A DNA stretch of 64,000 bases from Haloplanus natans DSM 17983 (GTDB taxonomy: Archaea; Halobacteriota; Halobacteria; Halobacteriales; Haloferacaceae), in NCBI RefSeq assembly GCF_000427685.1, contig NZ_KE386573.1, positions 434,001 through 498,000 of the forward strand. The letters are read 5' to 3'. The notes under the pieces were generated by a model, which searched no databases, had not been told where the DNA came from, and worked only from the letters and a program-made list of their open reading frames with translations. Below, piece after piece: positions 23,924 through 31,834 of the stretch; the stretch's first letter is position 1, and each line of letters starts with the position of its first letter. Made by a program: the position numbers and the translations under genes.

Positions 23924-25063
23924 TCACCCACCCGCCGCGCAGTTGTTCGGCCCCAACTCCAGTTCGAACGCCGCGTCGTCGTCGACGGCCTCTCGCCCGC
24001 AGTTGATGGCGACGATACGGTCGGCGTTGGCCGGTTCGGCGCCCACGCGGGTCACGCGGTCGACGAACGCCGTGTCGTCCATCCCGAAGACCGGCAGTCG
24101 CTCTCGGAGGTCACCGAGGCGGGCCACCTCGGGACCCGTCTCGACGCCCGCGTCGGTGTGTCCCGGCGCGATCAGGGTGTCGTCGGGGAACTCGCGCAGT
24201 CCCTCGGTCAGCGTCGCGTACAGCGTCCGCGCCTGCGCGGCGGGGTCGGCGTCTTCTTGCAGATCGGGACGGGCAACGCCGTCGAGAAAGAGGCTGTCGC
24301 CCGTGAGGAGCGTCCCGTTCACTTGAATGCCCGTCATCTCCGTCGTGTGACCGGGGAGTGCAACGGCCGAGAGCGTCGCCGTTCCGACCGCGAGTCCGTC
24401 GCCGTCGGCTATCGTCTCGAAGTCGTCCCCGTCGGCCACGCCGCGGTCGGTCACCGCCGCCGCCGGAAGGATCGGCGTCGCGCCCGACTCCGCGAGCGCC
24501 CGCACGCCGCTCACGTGGTCGGCGTGGACGTGCGTATCGATCGCGTCGGTGAGCGTCGCGCCGGACTCGGCGGCGTCCTCGCGGTAGCGGTCGGCGAACG
24601 CCCGTAACGGGTCGATCACCGCCATCTCCCCGTCGGACACGACGGCGTAGCCGAGACAGCCGCTCGCGGGGCGGCGGTACTGGAAGACGGTGGCGCCGTC
24701 GACCGTCCCGATCTCGACCCGGTCGTACAGCCGCGCCCACGCCTCCATCCCGCCGGCGAGGTTCCGGGCGTCGACCCCGGCGTCGACGAGTTGAGCGGCC
24801 ACCTCGGCGCTCGCTTCGCCGCGGGGGCAGACGACGATCACGGGTTCCGCCACGTCGTCGGGCAGGAGGTCGGCCACGTCGCCGGTGACGCCCGCCGCGA
24901 CGAACTTCACGTAGGGAACGTGGACGGTGGACGGCGCCTCGATCCGCCAGCGCTCCACCTCGGTCCGGTCGCGCACGTCGAGGAGTGTCAGCGGGTCACC
25001 GTCGGCGAGGCGGCGCCGGAGGGCGGCCGGAGTGACGCTCCCGGTGTCGGTGTCGGTCGCCAT
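23924..25063 (-). CDS. Rhodanese-metallo-beta-lactamase fusion (persulfide dioxygenase-like)
   Basis: 379 residues. An N-terminal rhodanese domain (about 5-110) has active-site Cys in VIVVCPRGEAS, so it can carry a persulfide. It is fused to a metallo-beta-lactamase domain (about 120-370) with the metal motif THVHADHVSG, a later LPGHTTEM and LLTGDSLFLDG, as in ETHE1/persulfide-dioxygenase and glyoxalase II-like proteins. Role inferred: sulfur detoxification, passing sulfane sulfur from rhodanese to the oxygenase site. The rhodanese-first order is the reverse of many bacterial fusions. Starts at ATG 25063; the divergent neighbour is an alpha-helical acidic protein. Confidence 0.88.
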   Translation of the reverse strand: MATDTDTGSVTPAALRRRLADGDPLTLLDVRDRTEVERWRIEAPSTVHVPYVKFVAAGVTGDVADLLPDDVAEPVIVVCPRGEASAEVAAQLVDAGVDARNLAGGMEAWARLYDRVEIGTVDGATVFQYRRPASGCLGYAVVSDGEMAVIDPLRAFADRYREDAAESGATLTDAIDTHVHADHVSGVRALAESGATPILPAAAVTDRGVADGDDFETIADGDGLAVGTATLSAVALPGHTTEMTGIQVNGTLLTGDSLFLDGVARPDLQEDADPAAQARTLYATLTEGLREFPDDTLIAPGHTDAGVETGPEVARLGDLRERLPVFGMDDTAFVDRVTRVGAEPANADRIVAINCGREAVDDDAAFELELGPNNCAAGG

Positions 25064-25156
25064 ACGATCGCTACGCTCGCGTCGGCGTTAAGGGTAGGGT
25101 CGCACAGGGACGGCTACGGCCGGCAGTATAACGACCGCCCCGATCCAAGACGACGT

Positions 25157-25792
25157 ATGGACGGCGACACGCTCGTCGAGACGGTTCGGAATCGAACGGC
25201 GACGGAACTCGACCGCCTCGGCTCGGAGAAGGCGCTCGTGGCGACGACCGAGGCGCGACTCGACCGCGAGCGGGTGCTGGCGGCGACGCTCGCCGCCGAA
25301 CGCCGCGCCGCGGCGACGTTCGTGGCGTGGGCCGACGACGAGGACGACGCCGACGCCCGTGCGGCGTTCGAGCGGGTGGCGGCCCTGGAACGCGACCACG
25401 CCGACCGCGTGGCGGCGCTACTGGACGACCCCGACGCCGTCGACGCCGACCCGGACGCCCTGCACGCCCACCTCCGTGATCTGGAGGGGACGCCGGAACG
25501 CGTCGCCGCGGGACTGGTCGCCCGTCCCCTAGTGAGTTCGCGTTCGCTCCTTCAGGTGATCAACTTCTTCGTCAACGAGGCCGAGGAGTCGGCCGCGGAC
25601 ACGATCCGCGGGTTCCGATCGGAGACGGACGCCCTCGTCGACGACGGGGCGGCCCTCCTCGACGACTGCTGTGCGGACGGGGACGACTGGGACCGCGCCG
25701 TCGACGCCGCGGTCGAGGCGATTACCGTCGCGTACGACGAGTACGCCGATCGGCTCCGCGGGATGGGCGTCGATCCGGCGCCGGTCTGTTAA
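25157..25792 (+). CDS. Acidic helical protein, possibly ferritin/rubrerythrin-like
   Basis: 211 residues, strongly acidic and almost entirely helical by sequence, with regularly spaced Glu, Asp and His (RDLEGTPERV, FERVAALERDHADRVA, NEAEESAADTI). This pattern suggests a four-helix bundle, but the E-x-x-H pairs of true ferritin-like iron sites are not clearly placed. No signal or membrane segment. The ATG at 25157 has a TATA-like CAGTATAACG about 26-35 bases upstream. The stop overlaps that of the converging MOSC gene by four bases (TTAA). Function unknown. Confidence 0.7.
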   Translation: MDGDTLVETVRNRTATELDRLGSEKALVATTEARLDRERVLAATLAAERRAAATFVAWADDEDDADARAAFERVAALERDHADRVAALLDDPDAVDADPDALHAHLRDLEGTPERVAAGLVARPLVSSRSLLQVINFFVNEAEESAADTIRGFRSETDALVDDGAALLDDCCADGDDWDRAVDAAVEAITVAYDEYADRLRGMGVDPAPVC

Positions 25793-26292
25793 TCCTCCGA
25801 TCGCAGCCGCGCCACGATTTCGTCGGTCCGGTCGGTCGACCCCAGATCCACCACTTCGTCGCCCACCGCCACGTCGCCAGGGGTGGTCACGGCCGCACAG
25901 ATGCCGCCCCGACCGTCGCCGAGGGCGCGGGCGACCCCCTGCTGCTCGGCGAGTTCCTCGACGTGGGCACACGGCGGGCGCGGGCGGGTGCCGTTCAACG
26001 TCGCCTCGCCGACTCGGAAGCGGTGATCGAGCAAGTCGTGGAGGTCGACGCCCTCGGTGACGAGGTTGCGGCGGTGCTGGCCGGCCGCGAGCGAGAGGCC
26101 GAGTTCGTCGTCGATGTGCGCGATATCCTCGCTCGCGATCAGCGTCACTTCGCAGACGTCGAAGGGCGTGTAGTGCCCCCGTCCCTCGCAGTACCGGTCG
26201 CCGCGGAGGCCGCCCTCGACGGCCCGGACGCGGTCGACCGACCGCATCGGCTCCGATCCGGCGTCCGCGACGAAGATGTCAGTCACTCCCAT
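25789..26292 (-). CDS. MOSC-domain protein
   Basis: 167 residues forming one MOSC domain, the sulfur-carrier domain related to molybdenum cofactor sulfurases: MGVTDIFVADAGSEPMRSVD at the start, GLRGDRYCEGRGHYT, NLVTEGVDLHDL and the conserved Cys in PRPPCAHVEEL, the usual persulfide-bearing residue. Role: transfer or reductive chemistry on sulfur or the molybdenum cofactor, exact partner unknown. The ATG at 26292 is backed by a TATA-like GGTTATGT about 25-30 bases upstream; a longer in-frame extension reads through it. Converges on the helical protein gene with a four-base stop overlap. Confidence 0.87.
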   Translation of the reverse strand: MGVTDIFVADAGSEPMRSVDRVRAVEGGLRGDRYCEGRGHYTPFDVCEVTLIASEDIAHIDDELGLSLAAGQHRRNLVTEGVDLHDLLDHRFRVGEATLNGTRPRPPCAHVEELAEQQGVARALGDGRGGICAAVTTPGDVAVGDEVVDLGSTDRTDEIVARLRSED

Positions 26293-26434
26293 GGGATCGC
26301 TGAGGTGGCGGCGGACATAACCGTTCGGTCCCCCCGGACGCCGGCGGCGATCGATGTGGCCATTCGTCGAACGACGAACTACAAATCGACAATCTGATAT
26401 AGTAGCTTGGTAACATAACACACGGTAGTGGCCC

Positions 26435-27535
26435 ATGTCACTCGCACAACTCGGTCGGCTGTCGACTCCGGAGTTCGCCACGACGATTCGGGACGCTGGC
26501 GTTGCGGGCGCTGGCGGGGCCGGCTTCCCGACACACGCGAAGTGGCGGCGTCTCGACGATGTCGATCACTTGCTCGTCAACCACCAGGAGAGCGAACCGA
26601 TCTACTACATGGATCGATGGCTGGGGCGGGAGCGCGCGGGCGCCTTCGCCGCCCTGTTCGAGGCGTTGCTCGATTCGGCGGTCGAGACGGTCGTCGTGGC
26701 GCCGAAGCTGAAGGATCGCGACTGGACGCGGCCGCTGGAGGCGGTGACGGACGCGACGGTCTATCTGCCCGATGACCTCCCGGTCGACGCCGACGACGAG
26801 TCCGGCGTCGTGTTCGCCTACACCGAGGATCGGTACAAGTACGGCATGGAGAGCGTCCTCCTGAACGTCGTGACGGGGACGGTCGTCGGGGGCGACGACC
26901 TCCCGATGGACCGCGGCTGGATCGTCCAGAACACCGAGACGCTCCGAAACGTCTATCGGGCGCTCGACCGGGGGGAGCCGACGACGCGCACGCTCGTCCA
27001 CGTCGCCGGCAACGTCCCCCGACACCGGTTTCTCGACGTGCCGATCGGCACGCCCGCCGCCGACCTCCTCGACGCGGCCGGCCGACCCCTCGGATCGCTC
27101 TCGGACGCCGAGGTGCTCCTGCACGGCGGTCCGGGGTGGTCGTTCCGAACCGACGGCACGCCCGCCGAGTTCCGGGTGTCGAAGCGGACGAACGCCCTCA
27201 TGGTACTCGACGCGGAGACGGTCGCGGCCAACACTTACGGCGGCGGTCGGATCGACGTGCTCGACGCGTGTGACTGGGCCGGCGACGACCACGAGACGAC
27301 GCCGACGACGCTCGATCCGGACGGGGTCGGCGTCCCCCTCGTCTCCAACCCGTCGATCGGCCCCGTTTCGCCGGGCGAACCGCTGGTGTCACCCGGCGAC
27401 CGCGTTCGGCGCCGGGAGCAGGTCGCGGCGCCCGGCGACGGCATCAGCAACGCCCACCACGCCCCCATCGACGGCGTCGTCACCGACGTACACGAGGCGC
27501 GGATCGACATCCGATTCGACGTGTGTCCGGTGTAG
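26435..27535 (+). CDS. RnfC / complex I 51-kDa-like flavoprotein without iron-sulfur motifs
   Basis: 366 residues. The segment GVAGAGGAGFPTHAKW (about 23-38) is the FMN/NADH-binding glycine-rich signature of RnfC, PduS and the 51-kDa subunit of complex I, and later QNTETLRNVYRAL and an SLBB-like region (about 185-290, VPIGTPAADLLDAAGR) fit the same group. The last 90 residues (PLVSPGDRVRRREQ ... HHAPIDGVVTDVHEARIDI) resemble the barrel-sandwich domain found at the N-terminus of RnfC, here permuted to the end. The CxxCxxC iron-sulfur motifs of RnfC are missing. No other electron-transfer genes adjoin. Probably an NAD(P)H or flavin-linked redox protein; partner unknown. Confidence 0.78.
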   Translation: MSLAQLGRLSTPEFATTIRDAGVAGAGGAGFPTHAKWRRLDDVDHLLVNHQESEPIYYMDRWLGRERAGAFAALFEALLDSAVETVVVAPKLKDRDWTRPLEAVTDATVYLPDDLPVDADDESGVVFAYTEDRYKYGMESVLLNVVTGTVVGGDDLPMDRGWIVQNTETLRNVYRALDRGEPTTRTLVHVAGNVPRHRFLDVPIGTPAADLLDAAGRPLGSLSDAEVLLHGGPGWSFRTDGTPAEFRVSKRTNALMVLDAETVAANTYGGGRIDVLDACDWAGDDHETTPTTLDPDGVGVPLVSNPSIGPVSPGEPLVSPGDRVRRREQVAAPGDGISNAHHAPIDGVVTDVHEARIDIRFDVCPV

Positions 27536-27545
27536 GCGTCGGTCC

Positions 27546-28409
27546 TCATACGTCGAACGGGAGGCGCGACCGCGCGAAGCCGGCGAGCGTCCGGAGTTTC
27601 GACGGCCGCCGAATCCGCTCCATCTCCGCCTCGGTGAGTTCGAAGTCGAACACGTCGATGTTCGCGGCGAGGTGGCCCCGACTCGTCGCCTTCGGGATGG
27701 CACAGACCCCCTCGTGCTGGATCGCCCAGCGAATCGCCACCTGCGCGGGCGTCTTGTCGTAGCGCCGGCCGATCCGACCCAGCATGTCGTCGTCGAGGAC
27801 ACCCCCGTGACACAGGGGGCTGTACGCCGTCAGGAGCACGTCGTTGCGCCGGCAGTACGAGAGCAGGCGGCGCTGGTCCCAGTACGGATGGAACTGCACT
27901 TGGTTCGTGAAGATGGGTGCGTCCGACAGCCGCCGGGCTGCGTCCAGCAGGCGAACGTCGAAATTCGAGACGCCGATATTGCGGACCAACCCCGCCTCGA
28001 CCAGTTCGTTCATCGCGTCGAGCGTCTCCGCGAGCGGCGGCCCGCCGGGCAGTCGCACCGGTGAGAACGGCGGCTTGTCGTTCGGCCAGTGGATGAGCAG
28101 ACAGTCGAGGTAGTCGGTCCCGAGGCGGTCGAGGCTCTTCCGGACCGACCGACCCACCGCGTCGTGGCGTCGGGCGCTCCCGTCGAGTTTCGTCGTGAGA
28201 AAGAGGTCGTCGCGCTCGACCGCGCTCGATTCGATGGCCGCGCCAACCTGCCGTTCGTTGCCGTAGGCCTGTGCGGTGTCGACGTGTCGATACCCCAGGC
28301 CGAGCGCCGTCTCGACCGCCCGCCGACAGTCGTCGCCGCGGAGACGCCACGTCCCCAGACCGACCGCGGGCACGTCGACGCCGCCGACGGACACGGACTC
28401 CGCCATCAT
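27546..28409 (-). CDS. Aldo/keto reductase
   Basis: 287 residues with the AKR TIM-barrel tetrad: Asp in YRHVDTAQAYGNE, Tyr in the same motif, Lys in LTTKLDGSA and His in LLIHWPNDK; the NADPH-binding part IPKATSRGHLAANID follows near residue 235. NAD(P)H-dependent reduction of an aldehyde or ketone; substrate unknown. Starts at ATG 28409 (a second ATG directly follows). Divergent from the carotenoid oxygenase gene with about 80 bases between them, raising the possibility, not shown, that a retinal- or apocarotenal-type aldehyde is its substrate. Converges on the RnfC-like gene. Confidence 0.9.
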   Translation of the reverse strand: MMAESVSVGGVDVPAVGLGTWRLRGDDCRRAVETALGLGYRHVDTAQAYGNERQVGAAIESSAVERDDLFLTTKLDGSARRHDAVGRSVRKSLDRLGTDYLDCLLIHWPNDKPPFSPVRLPGGPPLAETLDAMNELVEAGLVRNIGVSNFDVRLLDAARRLSDAPIFTNQVQFHPYWDQRRLLSYCRRNDVLLTAYSPLCHGGVLDDDMLGRIGRRYDKTPAQVAIRWAIQHEGVCAIPKATSRGHLAANIDVFDFELTEAEMERIRRPSKLRTLAGFARSRLPFDV

Positions 28410-28488
28410 ACCGGCACACGGGGCGCGGTCGGCCTAAGGGTGACGGGCCGAATCGAGGATTCATACGCCCCGCCGCCCAACGGCCGCC

Positions 28489-29907
28489 GTGCCGAAGCCG
28501 AACGCGTACGAACTGGGGTTCCGGTCGGTCGAGCGCGAGTTCGACGACCACCCGCTCCCCGTCGAGGGGGCCATCCCCGACTGGCTCTCGGGTCGCCTGC
28601 TCCGCAACGGCCCCGGCCGGTTCGAGGTCGGCGGCGAGCGGGCGACCCACTGGTTCGACGGCCTCGCGATGCTCCGTCGCTACGGCTTTGCCGACGGCGC
28701 GGTGCGCTATACGAACCGCTTTCTCCGGACCGAGGCGTACGAGGCGGCGACCCGCGGCGAGCGAACGAGCGAGTTCGCCGGTGGCCCAGGGCCGCTCCGC
28801 GAGGTCCTCCGGTGGCTCCGGGCGCTCGGCCCGCCCGAATCGACCGACAACGCCAACGTCCACGTCGCCCGCTTCGGCGACCACTCCGTCGCCCAGACCG
28901 AGGCGCCCCGCTGGGTCGCGTTCGACCCCGACACGCTCGCGACCCGCGGCGAGTTCCGCTGGACCGACGACCTCACCCTCCACCTGACGACGGCGCATAC
29001 GTCCGTCGACCCCCGGACCGGCGAGACGGTCGGGTTCGGCCTCGAGTTCGGGCGCCCGCACCGCTATCACGTCTACGCCGTCGACCCCGAGACGGCGGCG
29101 CGACGGCGGATCGGCTCGGTTCGTGCCGAGGGGCCGGGCTACGTCCACGACTGCGCGCTCACCCGCGACTACGTCGTCCTCGTCGAGACGCCGCTCCGCA
29201 TCGACGTGTGGCGGGCGCTCGTGCCCTGGGGCGACGGCCTCCTCGATATGCTTCGCTACGACGACGACCGGGGGACACGACTGATCGTCGTCGACCGTGA
29301 GTCCGGGACCCTCGTCGCCGACCCGACCGTTGCCCCCTTTTTCACCTTCCACCACGTCAACGCGTTCCAGCGCGACGACCGACTCGTGATGGACCTCGTC
29401 GCCTTCGAGGACGCGAGCATCGTCGACGCGCTCTCCTTCGAGACGCTGGCCGAGGACGCGTTCGCGGCGGCGCCGGAGGGGAGACTCGACCGCTTCCGGT
29501 TCGATCCGACGGCGGCCGACCCCGACGTGACGCGGACCCGCCGCTACGACGGCGGCCTCGAACTCCCGACGGTACCGCGGGCGGTCCGCACGCGCCCGTA
29601 CCGCTACGCCTACGCGCAGGCGACGGACCGGCGGGGCGCGAACGGCCTCGTGAAAGTCGACCTCGATCGGGGGACGGCGACCGAATGGTGGGGACAGGGG
29701 GTGTACGTCGAGGAGCCACGGATGGTCGGGCGGCCGGGCGCCGACGCCGAGGACGACGGCGTCGTCCTCGCGCCCGCCCTCGACACCGGCGCCGAGCGGT
29801 CCGTCCTCCTCGTCTTCGACGCCGAGACGCTGTCGTTGCTGGCGCGGGCGCCGCTTCCCCACGCCGTCCCCTTCGGGTTCCACGGGCGCTTTTTCGCCGA
29901 TGGATGA
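28489..29907 (+). CDS. Carotenoid oxygenase (RPE65/BCO family)
   Basis: 472 residues. Family start region DWLSGRLLRNGPGRFEVG is near residue 32. The four iron-binding histidines of the beta-propeller fold appear in order: in LTTAHTSVDP (about 170), GYVHDCALTRD (about 220), FTFHHVNAF (about 285) and the last in GFHGRFF at the C-terminus. Members cleave conjugated double bonds of carotenoids, giving retinal or apocarotenals; regiospecificity cannot be read. The GTG at 28489 is the likely start (MPKPNAYELG). It is followed at 58 bases by a photolyase gene on the same strand, so light and carotenoid functions are grouped here. Confidence 0.9.
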   Translation: MPKPNAYELGFRSVEREFDDHPLPVEGAIPDWLSGRLLRNGPGRFEVGGERATHWFDGLAMLRRYGFADGAVRYTNRFLRTEAYEAATRGERTSEFAGGPGPLREVLRWLRALGPPESTDNANVHVARFGDHSVAQTEAPRWVAFDPDTLATRGEFRWTDDLTLHLTTAHTSVDPRTGETVGFGLEFGRPHRYHVYAVDPETAARRRIGSVRAEGPGYVHDCALTRDYVVLVETPLRIDVWRALVPWGDGLLDMLRYDDDRGTRLIVVDRESGTLVADPTVAPFFTFHHVNAFQRDDRLVMDLVAFEDASIVDALSFETLAEDAFAAAPEGRLDRFRFDPTAADPDVTRTRRYDGGLELPTVPRAVRTRPYRYAYAQATDRRGANGLVKVDLDRGTATEWWGQGVYVEEPRMVGRPGADAEDDGVVLAPALDTGAERSVLLVFDAETLSLLARAPLPHAVPFGFHGRFFADG

Positions 29908-29964
29908 GTGCCCCGTCACGCACCCACCGACGCGGTTTTGTCGATTCCGCCCCGAGCGACGCCG

Positions 29965-31458
29965 ATGGTCGACTCGCCGACGATTGCCGTCTGGCACCGC
30001 GACGACCTCCGCCTCCGGGACAACGCCGCCCTCGACGCGGCCGCCGCGGACGGTCACCCCGCACCCGTCTTCGTCGTCGATCCGACCTTCTACCGGAGCG
30101 GGATGGCCGCCGACGCCCGTCTGCGCTTCCTCCACGAGTCGCTGACGGCGCTCGACGACCGCTACGCGTCGCTGGGGAGCGGCCTCGTTTTCCGCCACGG
30201 CGACCCGGCGGCGGTCCTCGACGCCCTGCCGGTCGACCGGATCTACGTCAACCGGAGCGTCACTGCCCGCTACGGCCGGGAGCGGGACGCGGCGCTGTTC
30301 GGCCGCGACGACGTGACGACGTTCGCCGTCGACGGCCTCGACCGGACCGACCGCGGGCGCGACGAGTACGACTGGCAGGCGGGGGCCGAATCGTACTTCG
30401 AGTCCGAACCCATCCCCGCGCCGGATGCGCTTCCCCCGAACCCCCTCGCCGACGGGCCGACGGTCGACGACGTGGAGCGGCGCTACGGCGTCTCCCCGAC
30501 CAAGCGAGCGGTACCGACCGGCGGGCGCGACGCGGCGTGGGAGCGCCTACGCGCGTTCGCCGACCGACTGGATCGCTACCCCGGCGGTATCGCCGACCCC
30601 GCGGCGGCCGAGGAGCGGACGAGTCACCTCTCGCCGTATTTCCAGTTCGGCTGTCTCTCGGTCCGGAGCGCGAAACGGTACGTCGACCGCGAGGGGACGG
30701 ACCCGCGGGGGATACGTCTGTTCGCGAAACGGTGTTACTGGAACCGCCACTACAGCCAGAAACTGGTCGACTGGCCGGGCTGGACCGAGCGCGCGGTCAA
30801 CCCCGTCTTTCGGGGCCTCTTTCGCGACAGCCACGACCCCGATCTGGTGGCGGCGTGGAAAGCCGGCGAGACGGGGTTCCCGCTGGTCGACGCGAGCATG
30901 CGCGCCCTCCGCGAGACGGGGTGGCTGAACTTCCGGATGCGAGCCATGTGTGCCTCCTTTTTCACCTACGTCCTCCAGTGCTGGTGGAAGCCCGGCGCCG
31001 ACCACTTCTACCGCCACCTGATCGACGGCGATGCAGCCATCAACTACACGCAGTGGCAGTCACAGTCCAACCTCACCGGCGTCCATCCGGTGCGGATCTA
31101 CGACCCGCGAAAGCAGGTTCGGGAGCACGACCCCGACGGCGAGTTCGTACGCCGGTACGTGCCCGAACTTCGGGACCTGCCGACCGAACACCTCGACCGC
31201 CCGGAGCGGACGCCGCTCGCGGTTCAGGCGTCCTCGGGCGTCCGGATCGGCGAGGACTACCCACACCCGGTCGTCGAGTTCGAAGCGCGGCGCGAGGCGG
31301 CCAGGCGGCGCTTCGCGCGACTCGCCGACCGCGCCCGCGAGGCGCTGTCCGATCCGGAGATTCGTCGCCGAGCCAGCCTGTCTCGGCGACACGGTCGAAA
31401 GACGGCCGACGATAGCGAGACGGACGCGCCGGGACAGCGCCGACTCGACGACTTTTGA
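29965..31458 (+). CDS. Cryptochrome/photolyase family protein, divergent clade
   Basis: 497 residues. The antenna domain starts IAVWHRDDLRLRDNAAL, and the FAD-binding helical domain has SHLSPYFQFGCLSVRS (about 222), YWNRHYSQKL, FPLVDASMRALRETGWLNFR and a terminal PRKQVREHDPDGEFVRRYVPEL. In class I CPD photolyases the segment around WQWAASTGTDAQPYFRIFNP is expected; here it is INYTQWQSQSNLTGVHPVRI, indicating a separate clade from the second photolyase downstream. The ATG at 29965 (MVDSPTIAVW) is used because the extension before it is short and non-conserved. DNA repair or light signalling, or both, are possible. Confidence 0.88.
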   Translation: MVDSPTIAVWHRDDLRLRDNAALDAAAADGHPAPVFVVDPTFYRSGMAADARLRFLHESLTALDDRYASLGSGLVFRHGDPAAVLDALPVDRIYVNRSVTARYGRERDAALFGRDDVTTFAVDGLDRTDRGRDEYDWQAGAESYFESEPIPAPDALPPNPLADGPTVDDVERRYGVSPTKRAVPTGGRDAAWERLRAFADRLDRYPGGIADPAAAEERTSHLSPYFQFGCLSVRSAKRYVDREGTDPRGIRLFAKRCYWNRHYSQKLVDWPGWTERAVNPVFRGLFRDSHDPDLVAAWKAGETGFPLVDASMRALRETGWLNFRMRAMCASFFTYVLQCWWKPGADHFYRHLIDGDAAINYTQWQSQSNLTGVHPVRIYDPRKQVREHDPDGEFVRRYVPELRDLPTEHLDRPERTPLAVQASSGVRIGEDYPHPVVEFEARREAARRRFARLADRAREALSDPEIRRRASLSRRHGRKTADDSETDAPGQRRLDDF

Positions 31459-31501
31459 GCCGACCGACGGCGTCTTGAGACGCCACGCCGTACGGCACGA
31501 C

Positions 31502-31792
31502 GTGCACGGCGAGTTCTCCGGCGACGTGATGGACGTCCTCGAACAGTTGTTCGAGGCGGGGGCGCGGGCGCTCGACGGCGACGCGGCGTCGGACGGAGCG
31601 TCGCGAGCCGACACCGCCCGGCAGATACTCACGAGCGCCGAGACGGTGGCGACGAACAAGCTTCCCGAAGGCGAGTTCCGGTCGCGCTTGCTTCACGGCT
31701 GTGACCGGGCGCTGTCGACCCTCGACGCCGACCCGGTCGTCGCCGCCGAGCACTGTCGGGCGATGGCCCGCGAAGTCGACGCCCGTCGATAG
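31502..31792 (+). CDS. Small acidic helical protein between the two photolyase genes
   Basis: 96 residues from GTG at 31502 (MHGEFSGDVMDVLEQLFEAG); an ATG at 31529 and a TTG near 31473 are alternatives. The sequence reads like one helical protein: ARALDGDAASDGASRADTAR, then LTSAETVATNKLPEGEFRSR and a Cys-containing HGCDRALSTLD. It is acidic at both ends and has no membrane segment. No family recognised. Located between two cryptochrome/photolyase genes on the same strand, 44 and 42 bases away, but the second photolyase has its own promoter, so the gene could be cotranscribed with the first one only. Confidence 0.55.
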   Translation: MHGEFSGDVMDVLEQLFEAGARALDGDAASDGASRADTARQILTSAETVATNKLPEGEFRSRLLHGCDRALSTLDADPVVAAEHCRAMAREVDARR

Positions 31793-31805
31793 GGCGGATC
31801 GAGCA

Positions 31806-31812
31806 TTTATAT
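31806..31812 (+). promoter_or_regulatory. TATA-like box of the second photolyase gene
   Basis: TTTATAT, 23-29 bases before the ATG at 31835, so the transcript starts at or next to the start codon. Confidence 0.65.
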
Positions 31813-31834
31813 CGCCCCGTTCCTACCGCCCCGT

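Noticed and set aside
21324-24326. A 1000-codon open frame on the plus strand opposite the channel and dehydrogenase genes
   Set aside because: It is antisense to two well-recognised genes, is rich in Arg, Val, Asp and His as expected of a shadow frame in GC-rich DNA, and has no domain.
27235-30198. A 987-codon minus-strand frame across the aldo/keto reductase, carotenoid oxygenase and photolyase genes
   Set aside because: Shadow frame of GC-rich genes on the other strand; composition shows no protein-like pattern.
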